Positions 1 to 8,389 are shown, counted from the first letter of the stretch. The stretch is 36,294 bases of DNA from JBCCMB01 sp039026555 (GCA_039026555.1 JBCCMB010000014.1:1-36294), one strand, 5' to 3'. Translations and numbers: made by a program. The notes: generated from the sequence alone by a model not told the origin.

Positions 1-352
1 CACCGAAGATGTTGATGCAAGCCAGACCCACGGCGGCGGCGCCTAGGCCTCTGGCGATCCACACTTGATCGGTTGGCGGTGCGGCTTGACCGTCAACAAG
101 ATGCATGGCGGCCGTAGCGACGATTGCGCCGACGACGACGACGGCGTATATCGCGTTCGTGACGGAAATGAGCGGCGTATGAAGCGCCGGCGTCACCGCC
201 CACACCACATAATATCCGACAAAGGCGGCCAATACGAAGATAGCGATCCGGAAGATGAAGGGATCAACAGCTGCCTGGCCAGTGGCGGCCAGCGCGGGCG
301 ATGTCGCGAGAAGGGCGGCGATTAAAGTGTAGCCGGCGCGTTTCAGCATCAT
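1..352 (-). CDS. pntAB: NAD(P) transhydrogenase subunit alpha part 2 (PntAB), partial at window edge
   Basis: This is the membrane part of the alpha subunit of proton-translocating transhydrogenase, which uses the proton gradient to drive hydride transfer from NADH to NADP+. The start is ATG at 350-352 (a second ATG follows), preceded by a GAGGAG ribosome site. About 117 residues are visible before the window edge removes the C-terminus. The first 22 residues look like a signal or first hydrophobic segment ending in SPALA. Two further hydrophobic segments follow, and the stretch VWAVTPALHTPLISVTNAI matches the conserved PntAB region. It lies downstream of pntAA and a 57-aa membrane ORF on the same strand with only a 9-bp gap, so it is surely in one operon; pntB is expected just outside the window. 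Confidence 0.93.
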   Translation of the reverse strand, partial: MMLKRAGYTLIAALLATSPALAATGQAAVDPFIFRIAIFVLAAFVGYYVVWAVTPALHTPLISVTNAIYAVVVVGAIVATAAMHLVDGQAAPPTDQVWIARGLGAAAVGLACINIFG

Positions 353-361
353 AACAACTCC

Positions 362-535
362 TCAGCTCGCTTTTGCGAACACATAACGCGCGCCGACCAA
401 GATCATGGCGATCGCCAACCCCGAAACAATCGCGCCGCTCAAATCCATCTGTCCTGCGTCCAGCACCCTTTTTGTGGCGTAGCCCCCAAGGATGATCCCC
501 GTCGGGAGCAGCACCAAGCCGATGGCGCGGCGCAC
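362..535 (-). CDS. Small two-TM membrane protein between pntAA and pntAB
   Basis: This 57-residue ORF begins with GTG at 533-535 and ends with TGA at 362-364. A strong GGAGG lies about 10 bases before the GTG, inside the end of pntAA, so translation is probably coupled to pntAA. The gaps are 3 bp to pntAA and 9 bp to pntAB. The protein starts RRAIGLVLLPTG and has two hydrophobic segments (about residues 4-18 and 33-52) separated by a polar stretch containing KRVLDAGQMD. I do not recognise a named family. Its position suggests a role in assembly or stability of the membrane part of the transhydrogenase, but that is inference. It is too short for many gene callers and may be unannotated in relatives. 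Confidence 0.75.
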   Translation of the reverse strand: MRRAIGLVLLPTGIILGGYATKRVLDAGQMDLSGAIVSGLAIAMILVGARYVFAKAS

Positions 536-538
536 AAA

Positions 539-1669
539 CTACGCCTCCACCAGAGATGGATGCACCACAGCGCCATCTCGCGTCAGCGCGCTGGATGATA
601 TGATTTCGTCATCCCATTGCGGCGCAAGCTCAGCGTTCTCGCCCGTAATAAGCGGTAAAAACGCCAGTAAATTCTTAGCATAAAGCGCCGAAGAGTCGGC
701 GGCCACGGCGCCCGGCAGATTTGTAAAGCCCGCGACTTTAACGCCGTCGATGTCCACCACCTCGTCCGGCTTTGACAGCGGACAATTGCCGCCCTGCGCG
801 ACAGCGAGATCAACCACGACCGATCCTGGACGCATGGCGCGCACCATTTCTTCCGTTACGAGGACCGGCGCAGGGCGGCCCGGGATCAACGCTGTTGTGA
901 CGACAATATCTTGCTTGGCGATGTGGCTGGCCGTGAGTTCCGCCTGCTTGGATTGATACTCAGCCGACATTTGCTTGGCGTACCCGCCGGCGGTCTCGGC
1001 CGCTTTAAACTCCTCATCCTCTACGGCGATAAACTTCGCGCCGAGGGAGGCGACTTGTTCCTTGGCTGCGGGACGCACATCGGTGGCGGAGGTAATCGCG
1101 CCTAAGCGTCTGGCGGTTGCAATCGCCTGCAAACCGGCGACGCCGGCGCCCATGACAAACACTTTGGCCGGCGCCACGGTTCCGGCCGCCGTCATCATCA
1201 TCGGCATGGCGCGGCCATAAATCTGCGCGCCTTCGATGACCGCGCGATAGCCGGCTAGGTTTGATTGCGAGGATAGGACATCCATGCTCTGCGCGCGGGT
1301 GATGCGTGGTACGAATTCCATCGCGAACGCCGTCAATCCGGCATCGGCGTAGCTTTGCGCGGCGTCTTTGGCGCCATAGGGCTCCAACAATCCAACCAGA
1401 GCTGCGCCCTTCGGGAGTTTGGATAACTCATCCGCTTCCGGCGCCCGCACTTTGGCGACGACATGCGCGTCTTTCAGGGTCTCTTCGAGGGTTGGAAAGA
1501 CGCGTGCGCCGGCGTCTTCGTAATCGCTGTCGCGAACGCCCGCGTTGAGGCCTGCGCCTGTCTCGACCGCGATCTCGTGACCTAAACCAATTAGCTTTTT
1601 GACGCTTTCGGGTGTTGCAGCGACGCGAGGTTCGTCGTCGCGGCGTTCCTTGAGGATTGCGATACGCAT
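539..1669 (-). CDS. pntAA: NAD(P) transhydrogenase subunit alpha part 1 (PntAA), NAD(H)-binding
   Basis: This 376-residue protein is the soluble NAD(H)-binding domain I of Re/Si-specific proton-translocating transhydrogenase, a usual length for the split three-gene form of alphaproteobacteria. The N-terminus (MRIAILKERRDDEPRVAATP) matches the alanine dehydrogenase/PNT N-terminal domain. RITRAQSMDVLSSQSNLAGY at about residue 122 is the conserved PNT block. VMGAGVAGLQAIATARRLGA at about residue 172 is the nucleotide-binding Rossmann loop, and TTALIPGRPAPVLVTEEMV follows near residue 260. The start ATG at 1667-1669 lies 10 bp after the stop of the oxidase subunit IV-like gene, and the stop is followed closely by a small membrane ORF and pntAB. 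Function is cytoplasmic, at the face of the membrane complex. Confidence 0.96.
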   Translation of the reverse strand: MRIAILKERRDDEPRVAATPESVKKLIGLGHEIAVETGAGLNAGVRDSDYEDAGARVFPTLEETLKDAHVVAKVRAPEADELSKLPKGAALVGLLEPYGAKDAAQSYADAGLTAFAMEFVPRITRAQSMDVLSSQSNLAGYRAVIEGAQIYGRAMPMMMTAAGTVAPAKVFVMGAGVAGLQAIATARRLGAITSATDVRPAAKEQVASLGAKFIAVEDEEFKAAETAGGYAKQMSAEYQSKQAELTASHIAKQDIVVTTALIPGRPAPVLVTEEMVRAMRPGSVVVDLAVAQGGNCPLSKPDEVVDIDGVKVAGFTNLPGAVAADSSALYAKNLLAFLPLITGENAELAPQWDDEIISSSALTRDGAVVHPSLVEA

Positions 1670-1679
1670 ATGCGGCGAC

Positions 1680-1982
1680 CTACATCAAGGCCTGCCCGAG
1701 CATAATGAGAATCTGAATAAAGACTGCGAGCACGGCGAGACCGATAACTGTCGCAATCCAAGCGCCGCCCATATTCATGAGCGCGCCGGCTACAATCCCC
1801 AAAAGCGCGAAGCCGCCCAACGCCACCACCCAATTGACACCCATAGTCAGAGTGAAAGTGGCGTACCCGACAGCTAAGATAATGATCAACGAACCCCATG
1901 TGGTCATCGTCATAAACATAGACCAGGTGGAGTTATGGTCGCTGACATCCATTTCTCCGTGAACGTGATCAGTATCAGCCAT
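1680..1982 (-). CDS. aa3-type cytochrome c oxidase subunit IV-like membrane protein
   Basis: This 100-residue protein has a polar N-terminus rich in His and Asp (HVHGEMDVSDHNSTW), then W-S-M-F and three hydrophobic segments (about residues 29-47, 51-72 and 75-98). The block HNSTWSMFMTMTTWGSLI resembles the short bacterial aa3 oxidase subunit IV family, whose members are usually single-span and shorter; the extra C-terminal segments are unusual. It is the first gene of the pnt operon, with GGGAGAAGAAAG just before ATG at 1980-1982 and 10 bp to pntAA. Subunit IV-like genes beside pntA are, as I recall, common in alphaproteobacteria, so it may serve the transhydrogenase rather than an oxidase. 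Confidence 0.8.
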   Translation of the reverse strand: MADTDHVHGEMDVSDHNSTWSMFMTMTTWGSLIIILAVGYATFTLTMGVNWVVALGGFALLGIVAGALMNMGGAWIATVIGLAVLAVFIQILIMLGQALM

Positions 1983-2007
1983 CTTTCTTCTCCCTATAAG
2001 CGCTCTT

Positions 2008-2035
2008 TAGATACCGGGCGAGGCGTGTTGTGCAA
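2008..2035 (-). promoter_or_regulatory. Candidate sigma-70 promoter of the pnt operon
   Basis: Reading the minus strand, a TTGCAC -35-like box (2030-2035) is followed 16 bases later by TATCTA (2008-2013). It lies in the short gap between the upstream alpha/beta hydrolase and the first pnt-operon gene, about 25 bases before that start. The match is only moderate, so this is a prediction from position and sequence. Confidence 0.4.
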
Positions 2036-2056
2036 GTCCTAACTGAGTGCGGGAAG

Positions 2057-3061
2057 TTACATTGTTCGCGCAGGTACTGCGCGTTTTGGCGCGGAATAGG
2101 TCCATTCCTGCAACAATGTTCGAAGGGCTGAGACAAAGGCTAGGGGTTGGTCCAACATCACATGGTGTCGAGCTTCTGGGATGGTTATGAAGGGGACTTG
2201 TCGGTCCAATAAATGGGTCATGTAATCGCGAACATAGTCCGGCATGAGGACGGATTGCTCGCCACGAAAAATTGCGATCCGGCATTGTGTTTCGCGCAGG
2301 CAATCGGCTGAAGACCGACCAATATTGAAGCTGCGCCAAATGGCGGGATCGAATTTCCACGTCCAACCTGGTTCGTCGCCATGAACCTCCTTCAGGCTCC
2401 AACGCGCGATATAATCCATGACGTAGTGATTTTCGCACGGCTGCGGCGGCGCCAAGCGGAAGCGGCCCAAGGCTGCGGCGAGATCGGGATAGATGCGATG
2501 ATTGCGCGCCGTGCGGCGTTTGCTGGGTCGTTGGCGGTCCGGCGGATTGACTGGACTGTCGACAATCACCGTGCCGGTCAGCTGATCGCCATACTCCGCG
2601 CCCGTGAGGATCGTCACAAACCCGCCGAAGGAATGCGCGACGATGATGGGTTTTTGCGCCACGTCGAACATGCCCGTCGCGTCCGCCACAGCCAATTGTT
2701 CTTGCGCGAAGGTCTCCATATCATACGCCTCGCGCCAATTACTGTCTCCCATGCCGGAAAACGTCATCGCGGCGACATGGTATTCATCGGTTAGATAGGG
2801 CGCGACGAAATCCCACCAATGCCCGTGCGCACCATTGCCATGCACCAGCAAAAGGCCAGGTTTGCTCCTATCGCCCCAGCGCTGATAGTGGATGCGCGCC
2901 CCGCGACATTCGGCGTAGCCCGTCTCATACGGTTTTGAGACGGCGGTTTCGAACCAAATGGGCGCCGGCGGTTTGTCGCCTTTGTAGGCCGCCAAAGGGC
3001 CCGGCTCCGCCGGCTTTTCCGTCGGTTGATCCTTGACCAGGCGATCTTCTTTTTGCGCCAT
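2057..3061 (-). CDS. Alpha/beta hydrolase fold protein
   Basis: This 334-residue cytoplasmic alpha/beta hydrolase has the oxyanion-hole motif LLVHGNGAHGHWWDF near residue 70. The nucleophile elbow AHSFGG follows near residue 142 (Ser). A late His in PEARHHVMLDQPLAF completes the expected triad; the acid is probably the Asp in the segment around LMPDYVRDY. Family members hydrolyse esters, epoxides or haloalkanes; substrate cannot be told from sequence. The start ATG at 3059-3061 has GGGAGACGCCC in front. It is 34 bp downstream of a PaaI-type thioesterase on the same strand, so the two are probably co-transcribed. The first 30 residues are charged and Pro-rich and fall outside the fold. Confidence 0.88.
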   Translation of the reverse strand: MAQKEDRLVKDQPTEKPAEPGPLAAYKGDKPPAPIWFETAVSKPYETGYAECRGARIHYQRWGDRSKPGLLLVHGNGAHGHWWDFVAPYLTDEYHVAAMTFSGMGDSNWREAYDMETFAQEQLAVADATGMFDVAQKPIIVAHSFGGFVTILTGAEYGDQLTGTVIVDSPVNPPDRQRPSKRRTARNHRIYPDLAAALGRFRLAPPQPCENHYVMDYIARWSLKEVHGDEPGWTWKFDPAIWRSFNIGRSSADCLRETQCRIAIFRGEQSVLMPDYVRDYMTHLLDRQVPFITIPEARHHVMLDQPLAFVSALRTLLQEWTYSAPKRAVPARTM

Positions 3062-3095
3062 GGGCGTCTCCCGAAGTGTCTTCGCCGCGCTCGAT

Positions 3096-3569
3096 CTATT
3101 CGGCGGCTTTGTAGTTTTGTTCGCCGGGCCTTGGTTCGCGCTTTTCCAGCGCCTTAAAGACGCCGACCCCGGTTAACAGGATGCGTTCGCCTGTCCAAAC
3201 ACGGCCTTTGACGGTGAAGACCTTGTCCGCCTCGGACACGATCTCGCCGCGGCCTTCGATCCATTCGCCGTGTTTGCCGCCGGAGAGGAAGTCGCAGGTT
3301 AGTCGGACGGTCACCCACCAATGCGAATTGGCGACGGACACGGCATGACCCCACGCCATATCGGCGAAGGTCATCAGCATGCCGCCATGCGCGTTCATCA
3401 TGCCGTTGGTGTGATGCTCTTCCACGCGAAAAGCGCGGCTATAGCCGCCTTCGCCGTCATAACGCTCATAAAGCGGGCCGACCTGACGTCCAAACCCGCG
3501 ATGCCACACCAGCGGCGCGTACCCGTCGGGCGCGTCGAAAGACTGATGTTCGGTCAATTCGTCGGACAT
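3096..3569 (-). CDS. PaaI-type hotdog-fold thioesterase
   Basis: This hotdog protein is of the PaaI/acyl-CoA thioesterase type, which hydrolyses acyl-CoA thioesters in the cytoplasm. I take the ATG at 3567-3569, which gives MSDELTEHQ and 157 residues; an in-frame TTG at 3605 would add 12 residues but is less likely. Near the centre, HTNGMMNAHGGMLMTFADMAWGHA is the typical region with the catalytic Asn/His-Gly-Gly and the long helix. Next comes a beta strand with RLTCDFL, as in PaaI proteins. It sits between the UbiB-type kinase gene and an alpha/beta hydrolase on the same strand. Substrate is unknown. Confidence 0.88.
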   Translation of the reverse strand: MSDELTEHQSFDAPDGYAPLVWHRGFGRQVGPLYERYDGEGGYSRAFRVEEHHTNGMMNAHGGMLMTFADMAWGHAVSVANSHWWVTVRLTCDFLSGGKHGEWIEGRGEIVSEADKVFTVKGRVWTGERILLTGVGVFKALEKREPRPGEQNYKAAE

Positions 3570-3632
3570 GGACGCCAAAAAGCCGCGCTCGGCGCGTCGG
3601 GTCAAGCGCGCCCAAGGGCGTGATCCTCGCCT

Positions 3633-4997
3633 TTACGCCGCGTCTTTGAGCCCGACGGCCTCTAACGCCGCGTTTTGACGCGCGGCCAAGGCGATATGGT
3701 CGAACCCTTCCAGGCTTTCATTGAATAATCGATAGAAATTCAGCTGCGCGCCCAATCGCAAATAGGCGGAGCCGAGACCAATGGCGGCGCGGTCCATAAA
3801 CACAAACTCGCGTGGGATACGCACAGGGCCTTGTTCCTTAAGGCGCTGGCGCACCTCGAACGCTTCCTTCCGGCCATAGGATCCAACGGCGACGCCGTCC
3901 GCAACAGTGCGGACCCGATCATCGAGCAGCGGGCCGTAGATGAAACGCGCCCAGATGTTGAGGGTTTCGATTAAGTCTCGCGTGAGGTCTCGAAACCCCC
4001 ATTGTTCATAGGCGGCGGCGGTGGCGTCGAAATCATCCGCTTCCAGGCCGCGATAAAGCGCCACGACGCCGTCGACGAAACTGGGCGGGAAGATGCGGAT
4101 GCAGCCAAAATCCAGCAGGTTGAGCTGCGTCGCCTCGTCCGCCAGAGCATAATTGCCTAAATGCGGATCGCCATGAATAACCGCATTGCGCGTAAACGGG
4201 ATCCACCAGGTGTGAAACAACATGGTGGCGATACGGTTTCGCGTGTCTTGGTCGGCGGTCTCGTAATGGCTGACGCCAACGCCGTCCAGCCAGGTCATGG
4301 TCAAAAGCCGGTCTGTTGACAGGTCTAGGATCGGCTCCGGGATCGCCACCTGAGGTTGATCCGCCAGTATCGCGCGGTAGAGCGCCATGTGTTGCGCTTC
4401 GCGCCGATAATCCAATTCTTCGCGCAGGCGGTCGCCGATCTCTTCGACCAATTCTTCCGGATCGAGCGCTTTGTCGAGGCGTTTGTAGAGCCCCATCAGG
4501 GTTCTGAGCTGCGACAGATCATTCTCAACTGCGCTCGCCATTTCAGGATATTGCAGCTTGCAGGCGACAAGCCGGCCGTCATGCAATTTGGCTTTGTGCA
4601 CCTGGCCGAGCGAGGCGGCGTGGGCGGCTTCGCGGCCAAAGGCGGCGAATTTTCCGCCCCATTCATCGCCCAATTCCGCGCGCATCCGGCGTTGCACGAA
4701 ATTCCATCCCATGGAGGGCGCGTGGGCTTGCAAGGATGCGAGTTCTTCGGCGTAGTCTTCGGGCAGAAAATCAGGAATGGTCGACACCATCTGTGCGATT
4801 TTCATCAGCGGGCCTTTTGACCGGCCTAGCGCTTCTTTTAAGGCGCGCGCGATACGAGCATCCGCATCGTTTCCGCTTCCGAAAAGTCGATTGGCGCCGA
4901 ACGACAGCGCGGCCCCCGATAAATTTGCGCCGACTTTCGCGAAACGCCCGGCGCGGGCGGTAAAGCGGTTACGTTCCGGATCGCTTGTGTCCGCCAT
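3633..4997 (-). CDS. ABC1/UbiB/AarF family atypical kinase
   Basis: This protein is an ABC1/ADCK/UbiB-like atypical kinase or ATPase; such proteins support ubiquinone or membrane lipid homeostasis. I choose ATG at 4995-4997 (MADTSDPERN, 454 residues), overlapping the end of the M3 peptidase gene by 29 bp; the longer upstream frame reads through that gene. The family's KxGQ motif appears as MKIAQ near residue 66, so the usual Gly is Ala. AAHAASLGQVHKA is the Ala-rich loop replacing the P-loop, ACKLQYP carries the ATP-binding Lys, and HGDPHLGN plus LLDFGC are the catalytic and metal-binding motifs. The relaxed KxGQ motif is closer to the AarF-type branch than to strict UbiB. Confidence 0.92.
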   Translation of the reverse strand: MADTSDPERNRFTARAGRFAKVGANLSGAALSFGANRLFGSGNDADARIARALKEALGRSKGPLMKIAQMVSTIPDFLPEDYAEELASLQAHAPSMGWNFVQRRMRAELGDEWGGKFAAFGREAAHAASLGQVHKAKLHDGRLVACKLQYPEMASAVENDLSQLRTLMGLYKRLDKALDPEELVEEIGDRLREELDYRREAQHMALYRAILADQPQVAIPEPILDLSTDRLLTMTWLDGVGVSHYETADQDTRNRIATMLFHTWWIPFTRNAVIHGDPHLGNYALADEATQLNLLDFGCIRIFPPSFVDGVVALYRGLEADDFDATAAAYEQWGFRDLTRDLIETLNIWARFIYGPLLDDRVRTVADGVAVGSYGRKEAFEVRQRLKEQGPVRIPREFVFMDRAAIGLGSAYLRLGAQLNFYRLFNESLEGFDHIALAARQNAALEAVGLKDAA

Positions 4998-6687
4998 TGC
5001 GTGGGTCAACCTTGTCCAAACGTGCTTCGGCTCGGTCATAAGCCTGATGGAGCAAGCTTTCCACACCTGTGGCGCCGAGACGATGCACGGCTGCTTCATA
5101 ATCCATCCGGCCGCCGGCCTTCAGCACGCTAAGATAGGCTTCTTGGGCGGGATGTCCCGACCGTGCGATCATTTCGCAGACATGACCGGCCAAGGACCAC
5201 CCCAATTGATAGGCGACGGGATAGCCTGGTTCCCGGACAAATGACGCCACGCGGGCCCAATGCGAGGCGTAGCCGTCCAGACTTATCGCTTCGCCATAAT
5301 GATTGGTCATTTCGTCCAACCAGATTGCGTCGAGATATTGCGGTGACGCTTCTTCGCCGCGTAAAGCGAGCACGCTGGCTTCAAACGCGGCGAGCGCCGG
5401 CTGCCGACACAGCATGGCGAAATCGCGTTCCGCCAGCATAATGTCGTCGTCGTTGAAGAATGCGATCTCTGACGCAAGCGCTCCGGTTTCCGCCAGCGCT
5501 AATCCTGGATCTCCCACGGTGGGTCCGCGATCCCGCGCCGCCAATTGGTGGGCGGCATGTCCCAATTCATGCGCCAGAGACAGCTGCGCATCGCGCGTAC
5601 CGTCATAGGGCGCGCGCACGAACGGTCCGGCCCGTCGTTTCCCCGCGTCGCTGTCGGCGTGGAGGAGGGGGTAGGTGTAGGCCGATCCGCCTTCCACCGC
5701 ATTGACGGCGCCGTCGGCGATCAATTGCCGCGCCTCAAAGGCGAGGTCAGGGTGCAGCGCCGACAAGCTGCTCAAGCTTTCCGCCAGGCCCGCGCGCCAG
5801 GATTTACGTCCATTGCGCTGCAGATTTGTCGGAACATCGTACCAGGCAAAATCGTTGACTTTAAGCTTGCGCGCTTTGAATGCGGCGTAGCGCGCCGCCA
5901 GGGCGGGCGCGCGTTCCAGCGCTATGTCTGAGGCGGCGGACAAATTCCAACCATTTGCATCGATCGCGCGTTGCGCCTTGTCGGTCCGTCCAGGAATAGC
6001 GCAGGCTTGGGTGAGCGCGAACGCCGCCGTTGACCGACCTGACTTTAGAACGTCCGCGAATTCCGACGCCGCTGTCTGTCGGGTCTTGCGTTTGCGGGCG
6101 CGCAGCCGGTCTGCAATCGCACCTTCCCCGCCGAATTGCTCCGCGGCCAACCGCATTCGCTCAGTCGCGTTCTGGCGACTGCTTTCGGCGGCCCGCTCCA
6201 AATGGGATTCCTGCGCCAGCGTTTCATAGACATAAATGGGAGGCCCAGCGGCTGGACGCAGGCGCGCCACAATTTCGCTCCAACCGACCGGCGCATCATC
6301 GCTTTGCGCCACCAATTGTTCGCTCGCGCGCAGACGAAGCGAGACTTTGTCCAAGCGGTCCGACAGCGCATCCAACAAGGATCTTTCAAGGCGCGTAACC
6401 CCGGTTTCTTCCTTCAATAGGGTAAACGCGCGCAGGCGCTGAAATTTTCCAACAGCGGCTTCAAACGCTTTGAAAGACGGCGGGCGATTGTCCAAAGCGT
6501 CCCGAAATAGGGCGATTACCTCTGTTTCGAGCTGCGACATGTCCGATTTCAGCACGGGATCGTCGGCCGCCCGATACAGCGATTCAAGCCGCCATTTCAG
6601 GGGTTTCCGCGTGAGATTCAGCCATCCAGCCTGCATTTGCTTTCCCAAACCAACAAATTCATCGGAGCGATTTAAGCCGACTTTCAT
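4969..6687 (-). CDS. M3 family metallopeptidase (oligoendopeptidase-like)
   Basis: This 572-residue zinc peptidase resembles PepF/M3B oligoendopeptidases, which cleave short peptides in the cytoplasm. LAHELGHAAHQ at about residues 371-381 contains the HExxH zinc site, and ALAETGALASEIAFF about 20 residues later supplies the third ligand Glu. The N-terminal WRLESLYRAADDPVLKSD block matches the usual family opening (W-L-LY, then DDP-LK-D). The C-terminal part has NHYGEAISLDGYASHWARV and YPVAYQLGWSLA, as in the family. The start may be ATG at 6687 or the later ATG at 6636. No signal peptide is seen. It is divergent from the sigma-54 regulator gene with only about 70 bp between, and overlaps the downstream kinase gene. 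Confidence 0.92.
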   Translation of the reverse strand: MKVGLNRSDEFVGLGKQMQAGWLNLTRKPLKWRLESLYRAADDPVLKSDMSQLETEVIALFRDALDNRPPSFKAFEAAVGKFQRLRAFTLLKEETGVTRLERSLLDALSDRLDKVSLRLRASEQLVAQSDDAPVGWSEIVARLRPAAGPPIYVYETLAQESHLERAAESSRQNATERMRLAAEQFGGEGAIADRLRARKRKTRQTAASEFADVLKSGRSTAAFALTQACAIPGRTDKAQRAIDANGWNLSAASDIALERAPALAARYAAFKARKLKVNDFAWYDVPTNLQRNGRKSWRAGLAESLSSLSALHPDLAFEARQLIADGAVNAVEGGSAYTYPLLHADSDAGKRRAGPFVRAPYDGTRDAQLSLAHELGHAAHQLAARDRGPTVGDPGLALAETGALASEIAFFNDDDIMLAERDFAMLCRQPALAAFEASVLALRGEEASPQYLDAIWLDEMTNHYGEAISLDGYASHWARVASFVREPGYPVAYQLGWSLAGHVCEMIARSGHPAQEAYLSVLKAGGRMDYEAAVHRLGATGVESLLHQAYDRAEARLDKVDPRNGGHKRSGT

Positions 6688-6756
6688 TCCTCCGTGCCAA
6701 ATTGGCGCCGTGACGAAGAGGACCGCACGAACGGTCCCAAGAGATTGGTTAAGGTG

Positions 6757-8235
6757 ATGGCTAAAACTGTTTTAATCGTCGACGACGATCCTACCCAACG
6801 TCGTTTGCTCCAAGCCGCTGTCGAGCGCCAGGGTTTTCGTGCGCGCTTGGTGGAAAGCGGCGAGCAGGCTTTGGACGAAGCGTCCGAGGCGAAAAACGGC
6901 GTGGACGTGGTCTTGTTGGACCTTGTGATGCCAGGCCTTGGGGGAATGGAAACGCTGGAACGTCTGGCCGAGCGCCGTCCTGATCTGCCGGTGATCGTTC
7001 TTACGGGAACCGGCGGGATCGACACCGTGGTCCAGGCGATGCGCGCGGGAGCGGTTGATTTCTTCGTCAAGCCGGCCAGTCCTGAACGCATCGTCGTCTC
7101 CCTTCGCAACGCATTGAAAGTGTCCGACCTGCGCGGAGAAGTGAAGCGGCTGACCAAAAAAGCCGACGGCGCGATGGGTTTTGACGACATGATCGCCGGC
7201 GCCGCCTCCATGCGTCAGGTGACGCGTTTGGGCAAACGCGCCGCCGCGTCGACCATTCCGATTCTTATTCTCGGCGAAAGCGGCGTCGGCAAAGAAGTGA
7301 TCGCGCGTTGCATTCAGGGCGATAGCGATCGCGCCGGAAAGCCTTTCGTCACGGTCAATTGCGGCGCCATCCCCGAGAATTTGGTCGAGAGCATTTTGTT
7401 CGGCCATGAGAAGGGCGCCTTTACCGGCGCGCATGAAAAAAAGCTCGGCAAATTCGCGGAAGCGCACACCGGAACGCTGTTCCTGGATGAAGTCGGCGAG
7501 CTGCCGCTCGACATGCAAGTGAAATTGCTGCGCGTGCTGCAAGAAGGCGAAGTCGACGCCGTCGGATCGCGCAAGCCCACCAAGGTCGATGTGCGCATCG
7601 TGTCCGCGACCAATCGCGATTTGGCGCAGGCGGTCGAGGAAGGCCGTTTCCGCGAGGATTTGTACTATCGCTTGAACGTCTTCCCAATCGACGTGCCGCC
7701 CTTGCGCGACCGCAAGGAAGACTTGCCGGCTTTGGTCTCGCACTTCATTCGCCGCTTTAATGCGGAGGAGGGGACGTCCATCGCCGCTGCTGCGGCAGAA
7801 ACGCTGGCGATGATTTCGGCTTATGATTGGCCGGGCAATGTGCGCCAGCTGGAGAACGCTATCTTCCGCGCCACCGTGCTTTGTGAAGGCGCCGAGCTAC
7901 GGCCGGAGGACTTCCCGCAAATCTCAGGACTGGCGCCGGATCTGTCCGATCTGCCGCCCGCAGCGCCTGTTGAGGTTCAAGCCGCGCCAGCGCCGGCGTC
8001 CGCGCCGGTCGCCGAACCTTTGTCCGATCTGCCAGGCCCGGTGGATTTGTTCGACGAGACGGGCGATTTGCGGCCGTTGGAGAACATAGAGCGCGATCTG
8101 ATCCAATACGCCATCGATCTATACTCCGGGCATATGTCCGAAGTGGCGCGTCGTTTGGGCATTGGTCGCTCGACGCTTTATCGCAAAGTGCGCGAATATG
8201 ATTTGCGCGTGCGCGAAGACGCCGAAGCGAGCTAA
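6757..8235 (+). CDS. tacA: Sigma-54-dependent response regulator, NtrC family, TacA-like
   Basis: This 492-residue activator has three clear parts. An N-terminal receiver has VLIVDDD, phospho-acceptor Asp in VVLLDLVMPG (about residue 55) and Lys in FFVKPAS. A central AAA+ domain has GESGVGKE Walker A, the sigma-54 contact loop GAFTGA and FLDEVGELP Walker B. A C-terminal Fis-type helix-turn-helix (SEVARRLGIGRSTLYRKV) binds DNA. I choose ATG at 6757 with AAGG just before it; the longer frame from 6694 lacks support. Length, architecture and the presence of rcdA in the same neighbourhood make it a probable orthologue of Caulobacter TacA, which controls stalk and cell-fate genes. The symbol is less certain than the family. 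The C-terminus ends in small residues (AEAS), as might suit C-terminal ClpXP recognition. Confidence 0.93.
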   Translation: MAKTVLIVDDDPTQRRLLQAAVERQGFRARLVESGEQALDEASEAKNGVDVVLLDLVMPGLGGMETLERLAERRPDLPVIVLTGTGGIDTVVQAMRAGAVDFFVKPASPERIVVSLRNALKVSDLRGEVKRLTKKADGAMGFDDMIAGAASMRQVTRLGKRAAASTIPILILGESGVGKEVIARCIQGDSDRAGKPFVTVNCGAIPENLVESILFGHEKGAFTGAHEKKLGKFAEAHTGTLFLDEVGELPLDMQVKLLRVLQEGEVDAVGSRKPTKVDVRIVSATNRDLAQAVEEGRFREDLYYRLNVFPIDVPPLRDRKEDLPALVSHFIRRFNAEEGTSIAAAAAETLAMISAYDWPGNVRQLENAIFRATVLCEGAELRPEDFPQISGLAPDLSDLPPAAPVEVQAAPAPASAPVAEPLSDLPGPVDLFDETGDLRPLENIERDLIQYAIDLYSGHMSEVARRLGIGRSTLYRKVREYDLRVREDAEAS

Positions 8236-8239
8236 ATTC

Positions 8240-8282
8240 AAAAAACGTCAGGCTTCCGTCTCGAAAATGAGGGGCGGCCTGA
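8240..8282 (-). terminator. Hairpin with T-run reading on the minus strand
   Basis: TCAGGC (8248-8253) pairs with GCCTGA (8277-8282), with a smaller CTC/GAG pairing inside. On the minus strand the stem is followed by CGTTTTTTG, a good intrinsic terminator; on the plus strand the stem is followed by TCCTTCGG with no U-run. It lies just after tacA and before a plus-strand ABC gene, so its best orientation faces away from both. Confidence 0.4.
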
Positions 8283-8389
8283 TCCTTCGGTGGGCGTTCT
8301 GCTTGGACATTCGGCCGGCGATTGGGGATTTGCTTTAGAGCGGTGTTTGACGCGACACTGCTTTGTGGTCGAGCCGCGGAGACGCAGAT

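Noticed and set aside
6772..7743. 323-residue open frame opposite the sigma-54 regulator
   Set aside because: The plus strand encodes an unmistakable receiver and AAA+ protein. The antisense frame is His/Gln/Asp-rich without any domain.
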